From Patellaria atrata CBS 101060 (Eukaryota > Ascomycota > Dothideomycetes > Patellariales > Patellariaceae), in assembly GCA_010093705.1 (NCBI GenBank), contig MU006104.1:1-64000 (forward strand): a stretch of 64,000 bases of DNA, in the 5' to 3' direction. The notes below the pieces were generated by a model. It had not been told where the DNA came from. It saw nothing but the letters and a program-made list of their open reading frames with translations, and did no database searches. How positions within the stretch are numbered: position 1 is the stretch's first letter; each line of letters starts with the position of its first letter. Below are positions 11,948 through 23,939 of the stretch, one piece after another. A program made the position numbers and the translations under genes.

Positions 11948-13936
11948 ATGTCTTCCCGTACCGAAACGAAGAATCGCGGTGGGCGCGATCCTCATCAACA
12001 GCCGCAGCGATCAGGTGTGAATAAGAATCGTACCAACCTCCGCGTTGATCGCGATGGGGATTTGGTCATGGGCGCACCAAAAGCAAAACGTGGTGGAATT
12101 AGCAAGAACAAGAACCGAGGTGGAGCGCGCGATCAGCCAGAACGTATGAGAATTGACAAGCCCGGAATGGCAGCTGCCATAGCGAAACACATAGCCCAAA
12201 ATAATACACAAGGATCGCGATCAAGTACACCTGTCTCTTTCTCTACCCAACGAAAGGATATCAAAGTCACGGGATGGAAAAAGAGTAAGGCTTCGTCGAA
12301 CGCTGATGGTGGGATTTCTTCACTTATTGCCTTCCTCGAAAAACGTATGGGTATCCAAATGAGCAAACGTGTCACAGCTGGGTCTTCCACCGCTCAACAT
12401 GTTGTCAAGATCACCGACTATCGCGTCGATGGTGATGCCGTTGTCATCAATCTTCCAGCAGCCGATGCTTCTGCGCTACTTCGTCTCAATGGTTACCAGT
12501 TCGCTGCCGCAAACATCAAAGTGGAACAGCTTCGTGATCGCTCTGGATCACCTCAAAACAAGAGCACCTCACAAACCACTGAAGAATTGAAAACCATTCT
12601 CACAAATCTTCTTACTCGTCGTTATAATGCTGAGCAGAAGCTTCTTGACCTCAGTGCCTTAGGCCAAGATACTGAGTTGAATGCTCTAGGTATGTTCGAC
12701 TCGCCCACCACACAGGCAAAATTGTTCCCCGCCTTAATGAAGGTTTGTGATGAACAATTCAAGACCGCTCAGGAAAAGCAGGAGACCATCCTTGGTGTTA
12801 GCATCGCCAACAATGAGCTTACTTCAGTCCAAATTGTGGCGTCACTCGCGCCCACACTTCCACAGCTCAAGAATCTTGATATCTCCAACAACAAATTTGC
12901 AAATTTATCCGCTATCCAGGCATGGAAACACAAGTTCCGGCATCTTGATCACATTGTCACCACCGGAAACCCATTCGAACAAATGCCTGAGCATCAGACT
13001 GAACTGTTGAAGTGGTATCCTACTTTACGTTTCCTCAACGGTGTTCAAGTCCGTTCCGATGAAGAAGCTCTCCATGGTTCGAAAGGTGCTAAACATTATG
13101 GAAAACCAATCTTAGGACCTTTGTTTCAGGATGAGAATCAGATCGCGGAAAATTTTATCAAGACTTTCTTCCAAGCATACGATCAGGACCGCGCCTGGCT
13201 CGTCAACAACTATTACGATGCTACCAGCACGTTTTCCTTGGCCGTCAACACCCATGCCAAGCGTGATCCTTCTCAACAGGAGACTATGCAACCTCAGGAG
13301 TGGGATCAATACATCAAGAAGAGTAGGAACCTCAAACACCTCAACCACCTTCAGGCCCGTATCAAGCGCAGCTTCACTGGCCAAGTAGACATTCTCAATG
13401 TCCTCACCAGCCTTCCTCTCACCCAGCATCCTAATCTCCTGACAAACGGTTCGAAGTGGTCTGTCGAATGCGTCGCACAACCAGGTGTGCCCGATCCAAC
13501 CGGCCAATCACCCACTGGTGTCGGTGGATTCCTCATCACAATTCATGGCGAGTTCAACGAACTTGACCGCGAGACGAAAGAAGTTCAGAAGCACCGCAGT
13601 TTCGATCGCACCTTTATCCTTGGTCCTGGTGGCGCAACTGGTGTTCGTGTTGTCAGCGACTTGTTGACTGTCAGAGCTTATGGCGGCTACGAAGCCTGGG
13701 TTCCTACTGAGCCCACCGTTCCCACCATGCCTGTCGCGCCTGCTGCACCCAATGCCGCAGAGCAGGATATGATCATCATGGAATTTTGCAAGGCCTCCGG
13801 CATGAAGTACGAATTTTCAAAGCAGTGCCTCGATGAGAATTTCTGGAACGTCCCTCAGGCTATGGAGCAGTTTCTCGCTGTCAAAGACACTCTCCCCGCC
13901 GGTGCATTCATTCAAACCGAGGAGGTTATCGGTTAG
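11948..13936 (+). CDS. mex67: mRNA export receptor Mex67 (NXF1/TAP family)
   Basis: Exports mRNP through the nuclear pore as a heterodimer with Mtr2/p15. The 662-residue frame has no introns and shows the whole family architecture: a basic Arg/Gly-rich N-terminus (about 1-60); an RRM-like RNA-binding fold (about 95-200, KVTGWKKSK to VEQLRDRSG); a leucine-rich-repeat block (about 270-370, with LPQLKNLDISNNKF); an NTF2-like domain (about 395-575, starting ENFIKTFFQAYDQDRAWLVNNYY) that should bind Mtr2; and a C-terminal TAP-C/UBA-like domain (about 600-655, MIIMEFCKASGMKYEFSKQC with a downstream NFW) that binds FG nucleoporins. Length and order are normal for fungi. The promoter carries the CTATTGT cluster. 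Confidence 0.97.
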   Translation: MSSRTETKNRGGRDPHQQPQRSGVNKNRTNLRVDRDGDLVMGAPKAKRGGISKNKNRGGARDQPERMRIDKPGMAAAIAKHIAQNNTQGSRSSTPVSFSTQRKDIKVTGWKKSKASSNADGGISSLIAFLEKRMGIQMSKRVTAGSSTAQHVVKITDYRVDGDAVVINLPAADASALLRLNGYQFAAANIKVEQLRDRSGSPQNKSTSQTTEELKTILTNLLTRRYNAEQKLLDLSALGQDTELNALGMFDSPTTQAKLFPALMKVCDEQFKTAQEKQETILGVSIANNELTSVQIVASLAPTLPQLKNLDISNNKFANLSAIQAWKHKFRHLDHIVTTGNPFEQMPEHQTELLKWYPTLRFLNGVQVRSDEEALHGSKGAKHYGKPILGPLFQDENQIAENFIKTFFQAYDQDRAWLVNNYYDATSTFSLAVNTHAKRDPSQQETMQPQEWDQYIKKSRNLKHLNHLQARIKRSFTGQVDILNVLTSLPLTQHPNLLTNGSKWSVECVAQPGVPDPTGQSPTGVGGFLITIHGEFNELDRETKEVQKHRSFDRTFILGPGGATGVRVVSDLLTVRAYGGYEAWVPTEPTVPTMPVAPAAPNAAEQDMIIMEFCKASGMKYEFSKQCLDENFWNVPQAMEQFLAVKDTLPAGAFIQTEEVIG

Positions 13937-14769
13937 TGAATTACAAGATCTCAATGCTGAGAGATGACGAATAGAAATAGCTAGGATTAATGAGAGAATT
14001 AACAATGCATGGAAGGTTAAGAATTTGTTCAAGAGCGACGGATAGGTACCATCGGGTGGATCATCACATGGTCTGCATCAGACCTTATCAACTCAACAGA
14101 ATCATTTTTTCAAGGCGCAGCAAAAGTTTATTATATAAGAAAGGCAAGGCGAATCGAATTCGGCGTTTCATGTCCATAACTGCATCATCGGGCGGGTCTC
14201 TGGTTTTGGGTTTGGCGGATTCTAGACGGATATATCATCGGCGTTTTCTGGGCATCGGACTGGATGAATGGGCATGCATCGGTGTTTGGATCGGATCTGA
14301 GCGCTTCGAGAGCCCGAGTAGGCTGAGGGCGTTTATCATATTGTGTGTGAGGGTTGACATCATTCTGCCTTAACGGCTTCTAAGTAGCTGGATCAACGGC
14401 TTCTTAGCTTGATTCTGTGCTGTGGGTTTTGTGATGTGATCTTGATCTTCGTGCTGTGAGTCCCTTTGTGTGGTGGTCCATATCTTGCTAACTAGCATTG
14501 ACTACGACACCTCCCACCTTGCGCGCAATACAGCTATATGTAATGTTGTCCTGGGTTATGTCGCAGTCTTATAATAGCACTCCTCAACACTTACACACCG
14601 CTTCATAGGCGCCGTTTCATATACACCATTTCATAGGCACCGTTTCATTAACGCCATTTCATGGACGGGAGCAAGCTCATGATGGGTCGGATTTCATTAT
14701 CGCTTAGTATATCTACTCATACAGCATACATCATCATCCGGATACAAACTCTCAATATCTCCACAGAAT
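13937..14769. other. Convergent intergenic region between MEX67 and RPP1
   Basis: Holds both 3' ends and a 14-bp minisatellite (listed separately). No gene recognised. Confidence 0.5.
14600..14669 (+). repeat. Minisatellite, five 14-bp units
   Basis: Five head-to-tail units with the consensus (A/G)TTTCATAGGCACC: 14600-14613, 14614-14627, 14628-14641, 14642-14655 and 14656-14669. They differ from each other at a few positions, mostly the three bases after TTTCAT. Confidence 0.85.
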
Positions 14770-15755
14770 CTACGCCTTCCCAGCCTCCCCAGCCCGTTTC
14801 TCAAACTCCAGTCTCTCTAACGCCGCCTGCTTCTTCCTCGCGCGCTTACTAAGCACCATCCCCTCCTCTCCACCCTTCACAGCAGCAAGCGTCCCACCAA
14901 GCATATCCGCTTTCCTCTTCTGCGCGTTCTCCCCCCCGGCCTTCCCTTTCCCCTTCGCGCCCGGCTCTCCCTTCGGTTTCTCCCCAGCATACACGACGTC
15001 CACGACGGCTCTGAAACTCGTCCTCTTCAGCCTCGCGCCGACGACCACACGTCGCGCCTCCTCCACCACAGCTTCCCTGGCCCGCTCCTCAGAGAGGCCC
15101 CACACGACGGCGAGGTTCATCGCATCCCAGGGTCCCCTACAGCACAGCGCGGTCCCGGCCTCGGAGCTAAGAACCAACCCCCGTCCACGCGTCGCGCGGA
15201 TCAGACTCGCGGCGTTGGAGATGAGATTGCGTTTTGCCGCGGCGTCTTTGCTCAGCGCGGCGGCGTAGCAGAGCTCGATTTTGACGCCGCGAGCGATGGC
15301 GGCGTTGAGGGGTTTGCTTTTGAAGGGGTACGGGTGTCGCTGGGTCAGGTCGAGGGAGATGAGGTCGCAGTCGAGGGTTAGGCAGGCATGTTGGAAGGTT
15401 TGTTCGGTTGTTGGGCGTAGGGCTAGGAGGTCGTAGTGTGGGTGGGTTGAGGGGAGGCGGAGGTTGAGAGATGTGCTTGTTAGGGGGATTGTGAGGCGGC
15501 GGAGGATGCGGAGGTTCGGGGGAGTCGGGATTGGGAGGGGGGTTGGGATTGCGCTGATGAGAGGGGAGGGGAGTGTGGGTGTCGGGAGGGTGTGGGTTAG
15601 GGCTATGGTTGCGTAGCCAACTGGAATGTGTTAGAGGGATACATTGATACATTTTGTAACTGGTGGTGGGACATACGTTCTGCGAGGAAGGAGAGAGTTC
15701 GTGGGAGCTCGGGGTCGTTGGGTGTCCAGGTGACGTTTAGATCGTGGAATGACAT
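14770..15755 (-). CDS. rpp1: RNase P/MRP protein subunit Rpp1 (human RPP30)
   Basis: Subunit of nuclear RNase P and RNase MRP, which process pre-tRNA 5' ends and pre-rRNA. Exons: 15677-15755 and 14770-15620; the intron 15621-15676 starts GTATGT and ends CATTCCAG. The joined product is 309 residues. It starts MSFHDLNV and continues LAELGYATIALTHTLP, then DLLALRPTTEQTFQHACLTLDCDLISLDL, the PHP/TIM-barrel core of the RPP30 family. Next come GVKIELCYAAAL and the conserved SSEAGTALCCRGPWDAMNLAVVWGL. The C-terminal 80 residues are Lys/Ala-rich, as in other fungal forms. Divergent from CK2 alpha. Confidence 0.95.
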
Positions 15756-16466
15756 TGTGGTTGTGAAGGAGGTTGTTTGTTCTTAAAGGTCTTCTATATT
15801 GGCCTTCACTGCTCCCGTCCTTGTGTCTCCAGGTTCCGTCTGTTGACCTCGCTTGCCTTTCTCTTTCTTGCTTGACAGGTATGTATTCAGGTGGTAACGA
15901 GTGGAGCAATTATGGGCTTTCTGAGAGCACACCTTCCCTAATCAAAACCCACACTCTGTCCTTCCAATTCTCCTTCTGTATCATAGCGAAGTTGAAAATA
16001 TGACCAGGATGGAGATCAAACGGGTCAATGTACGAAGCCGAGGTGAGTTCCTGTTCGATTGATGAGGCTCAAACTTTCGTCACTTGTCGTCTCGAGTCGG
16101 ATCGCTTACGGTCTTGGCCTTTGCCTGGTTACCCAGCACGATTGGGCTCAAGCCTCCAGCAACACCAAGCAACAACCGCTAACATCCACTTCATCACACC
16201 CAGTCAGCACAGGCGACCATAGCGATACAAGCCCATCATCCGCACCCGCACCCACTCCCACAACTGCCCCGCCGTCTACCCAGCCCGCAGAGGCCTCCTC
16301 CCCCTCTACCACACACCCGGTATCTAGGAAGCAAAAGTTCCTCAGCGCCCTCAATTTGACTTGCATCCCGCTCTTGATCCTCCTCGCCGCGGCACTCCTT
16401 GCCCACTGCTTTCACCCTTCAGACTCAGTTGGTATAAGGACTGTCCCAGGCCGTGGGCCCGTAAAC
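15756..16466. other. Divergent promoter RPP1/CK2 alpha, with an open frame running into CK2 alpha
   Basis: The upper part is the shared promoter. From 16062 a frame with its own ATG stays open and in phase with the CK2 alpha ATG at 16467. It encodes a Ser/Pro/Thr-rich stretch and then a hydrophobic segment ([20 protein letters not shown], about 16357-16416). A strong donor at 16043 (GAG|GTGAGT) and a phase-0 acceptor at 16136 would fuse a short upstream exon, ATG at 16028, into the same frame. This may be a real N-terminal extension or an unusually open 5' leader with a leader intron. Confidence 0.45.
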
Positions 16467-17716
<1,250 letters not shown>

Positions 17717-18346
17717 AAGCTGGATATCATTCATTCTATAGCAACTAACCGTGTATCATTCCTCTCTTAGCGAGGCACACGTAATGGAACAAATGAATTC
17801 AAACAAGGAATGAGTCCGTAATTCATACAAGTCTGGTCTTGATTGCAGACCGCACACTTAATTCGGCGGAATTTGGGTATTATTCATTCCTATCCTTTTG
17901 ATGCTTTCCTGGCATTCTCGACGGAGGCGGAATTCTGATGTTATGCATGTTATGTCGCTACGAAAACCTGGGGTTTGTAGGAGAGGGAGAGCAGGGCGTC
18001 TAATGCGGGTGGCGATTGTAGATTTTTAGCTGAGAAGTGCAGTACCTTTGGGTTTACCCACCTCACTCATACTGTCTGCTTCACCTTCTTATAATGGGAG
18101 TGTACCATTGAGTGACCGTACTGTCCGGCTATGATCTACTGATAAGATAAACAGATCGGTAGACCGAACAGTCGGCTATACCGGCTCTACATTACCCTCG
18201 GCTCAGGAGCTTGAGCCCTCATCTCCCACCACCTCCCATACTCTACCCGCCGCCCATAAAACATGAATAGCTGACTCCGGCCCCAATATGGGTCATCCCG
18301 GCCTCCTACACCATCACTGCACTCACGGTTCCCGAGAACGCCACCA
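17717..18346. other. Intergenic, no feature seen
   Basis: Holds the 3' end of CK2 alpha and the promoter of the Nudix gene. A loose direct repeat (ACCGTACTGTCCGGCTAT near 18115 and ACCGAACAGTCGGCTAT near 18161) is the only structure noticed. Confidence 0.4.
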
Positions 18347-19425
18347 ATGGCAACCATGAGCGCCGCCTCCGCGGCCGCAATAGCCCGCCTCAGAGCATAC
18401 AAACCCCCGCCGACTTCATACGGCAGCTTGCCTCTGTCCCGCCGTGCCGCGGTGCTTATACTCTTGTTTGTGGGCAGGGAGGGCGAGTTGAGGGTCGTGC
18501 TCACGATGCGAAGTCGGAGTCTGAGCAGCTATGCGGGTCAGGCTGCGCTGCCGGGGGGTAGGTCTTTATCGTTCATAACTGTAGGGTGGTATTGGGATAT
18601 TTGAGGTGTTCTCGGTATAGAGTAAGTTGTTAATGCCATGTAGGAAAAGCAGACACCCCTTCCGAAACCCCCCTCCAAACCTCCCGCCGCGAAGCCTTCG
18701 AGGAAATCGGTCTCCCGCTCTCCGACGCCGGATTACCGCCCCCGTTTATCGTCGAGCATTTATGTCTGCTACCGATGCATCTCGCGAAGACGGAGTTGGG
18801 CGTCATGCCGTGTGTTGCGTTTTTGAACCCGTCTGCCTCTCCCTCCTCATTATCAGAAGCTAGCACTAGAACCGCGGCAATCCCAGACGTAGAAACGACA
18901 CTGATCCCCCGTCTGGACGCGAAGGAAGTCGCTGCCGTGTTCACCGCGCCCTTTGCTTCATTCTTGGAGTCCTCTCTCCCCCCCTCGTCGTCTTCGTCGG
19001 CTGCAAACCCGACCCCGGCGCCCGAGGCACACAAGTGGTACCACGGCCTCTGGACCGAATGGCACGAAACACGATGGCGCATGCATAATTTCTACGTCCC
19101 CTATTCTTCGTCTAATCCCGTGCTTTCCTCCCCTTCATCCTCTTCACCTTTCAAACCCTCCTCTTCCCCCGACGTGAGCACGGTGTCCGACACTAGGACA
19201 CCTACAGATATCAGGAACCCAACGCACTTCCGCGTCTTCGGCATGACGGCGCGCATCCTCGTCGATGCGGCGAGGGTCGCGTACGCGAGGGAGCCGGAGT
19301 TCGAGCATAATGGACATTTCGGGGATGAGGGGTTGATTGCGCGGTTGCTTGGGTGTGGGCTGTTGCAGAGCGAGAGACGGAGGGGGGAGGAGGTGGAGAG
19401 GGGTTTAGGTGGGGGGAAGCTTTAG
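18347..19425 (+). CDS. pcd1: Nudix hydrolase, coenzyme A diphosphatase (Pcd1 type)
   Basis: Cleaves CoA, and likely oxidised CoA, to acyl-phosphopantetheine and 3',5'-ADP. Exons: 18347-18557 and 18644-19425; 330 residues. The intron splits the Nudix box: GG before it, then KADTPSETPLQTSRREAFEEIGL, giving the GX5EX7REUXEEXGU pattern with the metal-binding RREAFEEIG. Upstream RRAAVLILLFVG and MRSRSLSSYAGQAALPGG match the CoA-pyrophosphatase subfamily (LSYHGGQVSFPGG in bacteria). The protein ends GGGKL; GKL resembles a weak peroxisomal PTS1, in keeping with peroxisomal yeast Pcd1. A long Ser/Pro-rich insertion lies around residues 225-260. Confidence 0.92.
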
Positions 19426-19790
19426 GGATTGAGGGGAGGTTTGGGGGGGAGGTTTTAGAGTTTGGGGCTTTAAGGGGGTCACTTTGAAGGATGAACTGCG
19501 GTTCAGAAAAACTGGATATAGATCAAAAATACCGAATCAAGTATCGGGTAACTAGCTAAGTTGTGACACTAAAACCGATAGACAAGTAATCCAGGTAGTG
19601 TGTCAAGTCGAAATATCATAAATGCCACCATGATCATCCTCGGTGTCTCAAGTGTACCGACACGGACACAGCGATATGAAAGCCAACCTAATCAAGTATG
19701 CCATCCATCCCAACCCATAAAACCAAACCATAACACCAGAAACACTTTCAATCGATCAACGTCTCGCACTTCCGGTTCGAAAATAATCAA
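19426..19790. other. Convergent intergenic region
   Basis: Holds the two 3' ends only. A plus-strand frame crossing it (19600-20064) is the shadow of the neighbouring minus-strand gene. Confidence 0.5.
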
Positions 19791-21197
19791 TCACTCGATC
19801 AAACTCTCGCACTTCAAACACTGGACTTCTTCATCCCAAGCGCTCTTCTCAACACCATCGAAAACCTCAACAATCTTAATCTTCGTCTTCTCTTTCCGCG
19901 CACCGCTGCTATCCTTATCCACGTCCTTATCCACCTGCTCACTGCCATCTTTATCCACATCCGTAGCAACACCACTATCAACACGCTCATCACCCTTCAT
20001 GTCCAACCTCGCCGTGAACGCAACACCACTCTCATCCTTGCCCAACTTACCAACAGCCAAATAATCGTACAAAGCGGGAGCGGAGTGGCGTTTCTTGGAG
20101 CGCTTGTTGAAATGAGGAGATGGAGAGGCAATGCGGGCGGGGAGGGCCAGAGAGCGGGAGGTGTAAATGCGGCGGAGGGAAAAGCGGAGGAGGCAAGTTG
20201 CGTGGAGCCAGGTTGCGCACGTGGAGCAGCGGAGGAGGGGGTGTTCGGGCTTGTGGGGGGTGGCGCAAGTGCAGTGGGTGCGGGGGTTCTATATTCCAAC
20301 ATCAATCAGCATGTTGATTCAGGGGTCAGGAGATGAGTTTTTTTCGGGACTTACAGAGAGTTGACCAGACAGCTTATCGTAGTACTGGCGCCAATAGAGC
20401 GGTTCATCGTCCGCCATCCAGGCGTCATCGTCGTCGTTCGATTCGTCCCAGCGCACGACGTTGGCGCGGCCTTGAACCGATTTCGCGTCGATGATTTGCA
20501 TGTCATTGCTCGCGATGACTTCGCGCCTGCCGTGGTAGGGTTGGCGGCCGGCGGGGAGGTCTTCGGGGCGGTACATCCAGTAGACGCGGAGGTAAACGTG
20601 AGCGGTGTCGCCGCCGCGGATCTCCAAGACGCGAGCCACCCAGTCGGTCAGACGGTCGGGTGGGTCTGCGCCACCGTTGGTGGTGGAGGGTGCGCTGGTG
20701 TCTTCTTCCTGCTTAACGTACACGTAGCACTGCGTTTCGAACTCTTCGCGCTCGATTGTGAATTTCTTGTACTTCCTAGCTTTCTCCCAGTATGTGGCTG
20801 GGGATATGGTGTATTTGCTTGTGACGCCGGAATTGAAGTGATCCGGCTCTTCTAGTACCTCGGTCGCGTCGGTGTCGTCGTGTTTGCGCTTTTTGGAGGT
20901 CTTGGTGGTGGGATTGGGTTTCGGGGTCGAGAGAGGCTGCTGCACCAGCTTGAATTCGAAGTCTTGTGGGACGGTGTCCCAGTCGACTTGGGCGGGACTG
21001 TGTGGGTGTCCCTTTATGTTGCATACTTTGGTACGCTTTGTGGAAGATTGAGAGGCGGGAGGAGGGTTCCGAGGAGGTGGAGAGGCGCCTTTTGCCTCGG
21101 ATTGAGGTACGGGTCGAGACTGGAGCTGTTTGTCCAGTACGGATTGATTTGGGGTTGAGGGAGTCTGGGGAGCGGGATTTTTGACGGAGTTAGTCAT
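19791..21197 (-). CDS. BAH-PHD chromatin reader (EPR-1-like)
   Basis: Exons: 20355-21197 and 19791-20288; 446 residues. The intron 20289-20354 starts GTAAGT and ends ATATAG. After a basic, Pro-rich N-terminus (1-100) comes a BAH domain at about 140-265 (KYKKFTIEREEFETQCYVYV ... LTDWVARVLEIRGG ... LRVYWMYRPEDLPAGRQPYHGRREVIASNDMQIID). The second exon opens with a PHD-type zinc finger: HCTCATPHKPEHPLLRCSTC then ATWLHATC, giving C-x-C-x12-C-x2-C-x4-H-x2-C. A further CLKC pair lies five residues before the end. BAH-PHD is the architecture of Neurospora EPR-1, a reader of H3K27me3 in polycomb-type silencing; orthology is inferred. The next gene on this strand is far away. Confidence 0.9.
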
Positions 21198-22517
21198 GAT
21201 GAAGGGGATTGGGATGGATAGAGCAGATGATTGGAGAGATATGGTGATAGAAACGTGGTTGGCCAGCAACGAGAAGACTGTAGAATTGAGAGGTATCTAG
21301 TATCGCTACGAAGTGATGGGGTTACTATGGTATGCGATACGTGGGAAAGATCTTCAAGAACTGAGAGACTGAGATGCGAGAGAGTTATATTGAAGTAAGA
21401 TGTTAGAGACAGCATAAGCGAGGAGAGCGTCAATAGAAAGAACAATAGTGAGCGCAACAATTGCGCATCAATTGTGTGAAGAATAGGAAGCTATTGTGCT
21501 GGAGAGCTCGTGAGCAGGAGGTTTGAAGAGTATAGCCAGACGCGTCCCCGATTGGCTAGATTGGTATCCGCGTGTTGGGGCACAGACCATCTCGCAGTAC
21601 AATAGCTAAATAGAATATTTGCTGCTATTGTCTATTGAGAATGTCAATTGAGAGTCAAGGTTTTAGGAGAGAAGTCCTCGTAGTAAAGATCAGATTCGTG
21701 ATTGTAGGATACTTATGACGTTATCAATTGTGTTGCAACTTGTAGAAATCCTCTCAGATTCTCATGGTCCAAAAAGGGCATAGCGGTAACAGTATAGATT
21801 CTGTCATTACCGTATTTCCTCCCTCATCGCCACATCTCTAAATGATATTGTACGGCTGCTATACTCACGATGCTAGACTGTACGGTACATGTCCTCATAA
21901 TCTGTATGACGCCTTTACCTTTGAAAGAGTTACTGATACTCCATACACAGGTCAAAGTGTACTTGTCCAGCGAGCGTACAGCAGGGCAATCGTATGGAGA
22001 CCAGGATTTGTCAACCCCGACGATAGATAAAACTGAGTCTCTATCATTATATAGTTTGATAATGTAAGTGCTGAATCCAAGATATACCGTCGGGTGGGCT
22101 TTACCCAGTATGAGATACCTAGCAGGATAATTTTTTACAATAGTGGAAGATAGGGATCCTTGACACAGTATACGGCGTGAACGCTTCTTCTCAAAGCGCA
22201 TAATCTTTTTTTGGTCATTAGCTTAACGGCTAGAAATGGAACGAATCCATATAGTTCTCTATAATCCTGAAAATATTTTGATTCGTGCGCGATACGAGTT
22301 TTCAGTTGAGGTTAGTGAAAGTTCAGTTTCGCGTTGGATGTCTTTCTACATGCACGTTACCTTCCAAAGGGTACCACTATCCAAAATCTTTAGCATACCA
22401 AAAGTTATTTCCAAAAGGTCGTGGATTTTTTTGGTCTTTTGCCTAGTACTTTGAAAACGAGTAATCCATATAGTTTTTGAAATCTCTAGAAAAAATCTCG
22501 ACGATCAATATGCGATA
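21198..22517. other. Promoter of the BAH-PHD gene and AT-rich intergenic DNA
   Basis: 21442-21631 carries four CTATTGT/ACAATAG motifs. From about 22200 the DNA is AT-rich and contains loose internal repeats (AATCCATATAGTT near 22248 and 22463). No coding frame is supported. Confidence 0.45.
21442..21631. promoter_or_regulatory. Cluster of four CTATTGT motifs upstream of the BAH-PHD gene
   Basis: ACAATAG at 21442-21448, CTATTGT at 21491-21497, ACAATAG at 21599-21605, CTATTGT at 21625-21631, 245-434 bases upstream of the ATG. Between them lies the palindrome GCGCAACAATTGCGC (about 21453). Confidence 0.3.
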
Positions 22518-22542
22518 ACGTAGGTTATAAGCGAGTCGCCAG
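22518..22542 (+). repeat. Left terminal inverted repeat of the pogo-like element
   Basis: 25 bases identical to the reverse complement of 23940-23964. Beyond this the left arm continues with CCCAACAACTTTCT, which matches the right arm after a 17-base interruption. Confidence 0.9.
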
Positions 22543-23586
22543 CCCAACAACTTTCTACACCATCCTCACTATTAACATCAATAGCTCAACCATGTATTAC
22601 TCAATCAAGCTATCAAGAAGCAGATATTATTCTTGCTATCTCCTCTATTAAGAACAAATAGATTAAGAGCGCTAACTGTGCTGCTTCAACGTACAATGTC
22701 CCTCGATCAACACTCCGTGACCGACGCGCTGGGAAGCTAATAAGACGTGATTGCCAGCCGAACTCTAAGAAGCTCACCCAGCTAGAGGAGGAGGTAGTAG
22801 TCAAGCATATACTACAGTTGGATACGCATGGATTTTCGCCTACATACAATGCTGTACGAGATATGGCTAATCTACTACTCGCTCGGCGTGGTGGCTCTCC
22901 TATTGGCATCCCTGGCCACGCAACTTTGTGAAGTGGACAGACAGTCTTAAGACGCGTTTCAACCGGCCTTATGATAGGCAGAGAGCCTTATGTGAGGATC
23001 CAGGGTTTATCAGCAGCTGGTTTGAGCTTGTACAGCACACAAAAGCTACGTACGGTATCTGCGATGAGGATATCTACAACTTTGACGAAGCTGGCTTCTT
23101 GATGGGCAAGATCATGACTCAGCTTGTTATGACTGGGTCAGAGAGGCGAGGCCGGCCAAAGGCTATTCAGCCAGGCAATCGCGAGTGGGTGACAGTGATC
23201 CAAGGAATCAACGCTGCTGGATGGGGTATCCCACCATTTATCATCTTTGCTGGTCAGCACCACCTGTCTGCCTGGTACGAGGAGGAGGATATACCACAAG
23301 ACTGGGCTATCGCAGTCAGCGACAATGGCTGAACTACCAACGAGCTTGGAGTTGCCTGGCTAAAGCACTTCATTAAGCATACAGAGACCCAGGTGGTAGG
23401 CGCACGTCGGCTGCTTATTCTTGATGGCCATGAGAGCCACCACTCACTTGAGTTTCAAGCCCTCTGCAAGGAGAACAATATCTATACGCTCTGCATGCCA
23501 CCTCATTCATCCCACCTGCTGCAACCACTTGATGTTGGCTGCTTCTCGCCATTGAAGCGCGCATATAGCCGTCAGGTTGAAGCCTT

Positions 23587-23836
23587 NNNNNNNNNNNNNN
23601 NNNNNNNNNNNNNNNNNNNNNNNNNNNNNNNNNNNNNNNNNNNNNNNNNNNNNNNNNNNNNNNNNNNNNNNNNNNNNNNNNNNNNNNNNNNNNNNNNNNN
23701 NNNNNNNNNNNNNNNNNNNNNNNNNNNNNNNNNNNNNNNNNNNNNNNNNNNNNNNNNNNNNNNNNNNNNNNNNNNNNNNNNNNNNNNNNNNNNNNNNNNN
23801 NNNNNNNNNNNNNNNNNNNNNNNNNNNNNNNNNNNN
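23587..23836. other. Assembly gap (250 N)
   Basis: A run of exactly 250 N inside the transposon. The round number suggests an estimated or placeholder size, so the true element length is unknown. Confidence 1.
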
Positions 23837-23939
23837 TACTTAATCTATAACAGTAATATATATACAATACTTTAATGGGTTGTTGAGTTATACGCTTGTG
23901 GAGGTGCAGAAAGTTGCTGGGGCTGGCGTCTAGCTTGTA

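Noticed and set aside
19600-20064. 154-codon plus-strand frame
   Set aside because: It is the antisense shadow of exon 2 of the BAH-PHD gene, whose frame contains the zinc finger and the conserved C-terminus.
22613-22909. 98-codon minus-strand frame
   Set aside because: It lies inside the pogo-like element opposite the transposase DNA-binding region; a shadow.
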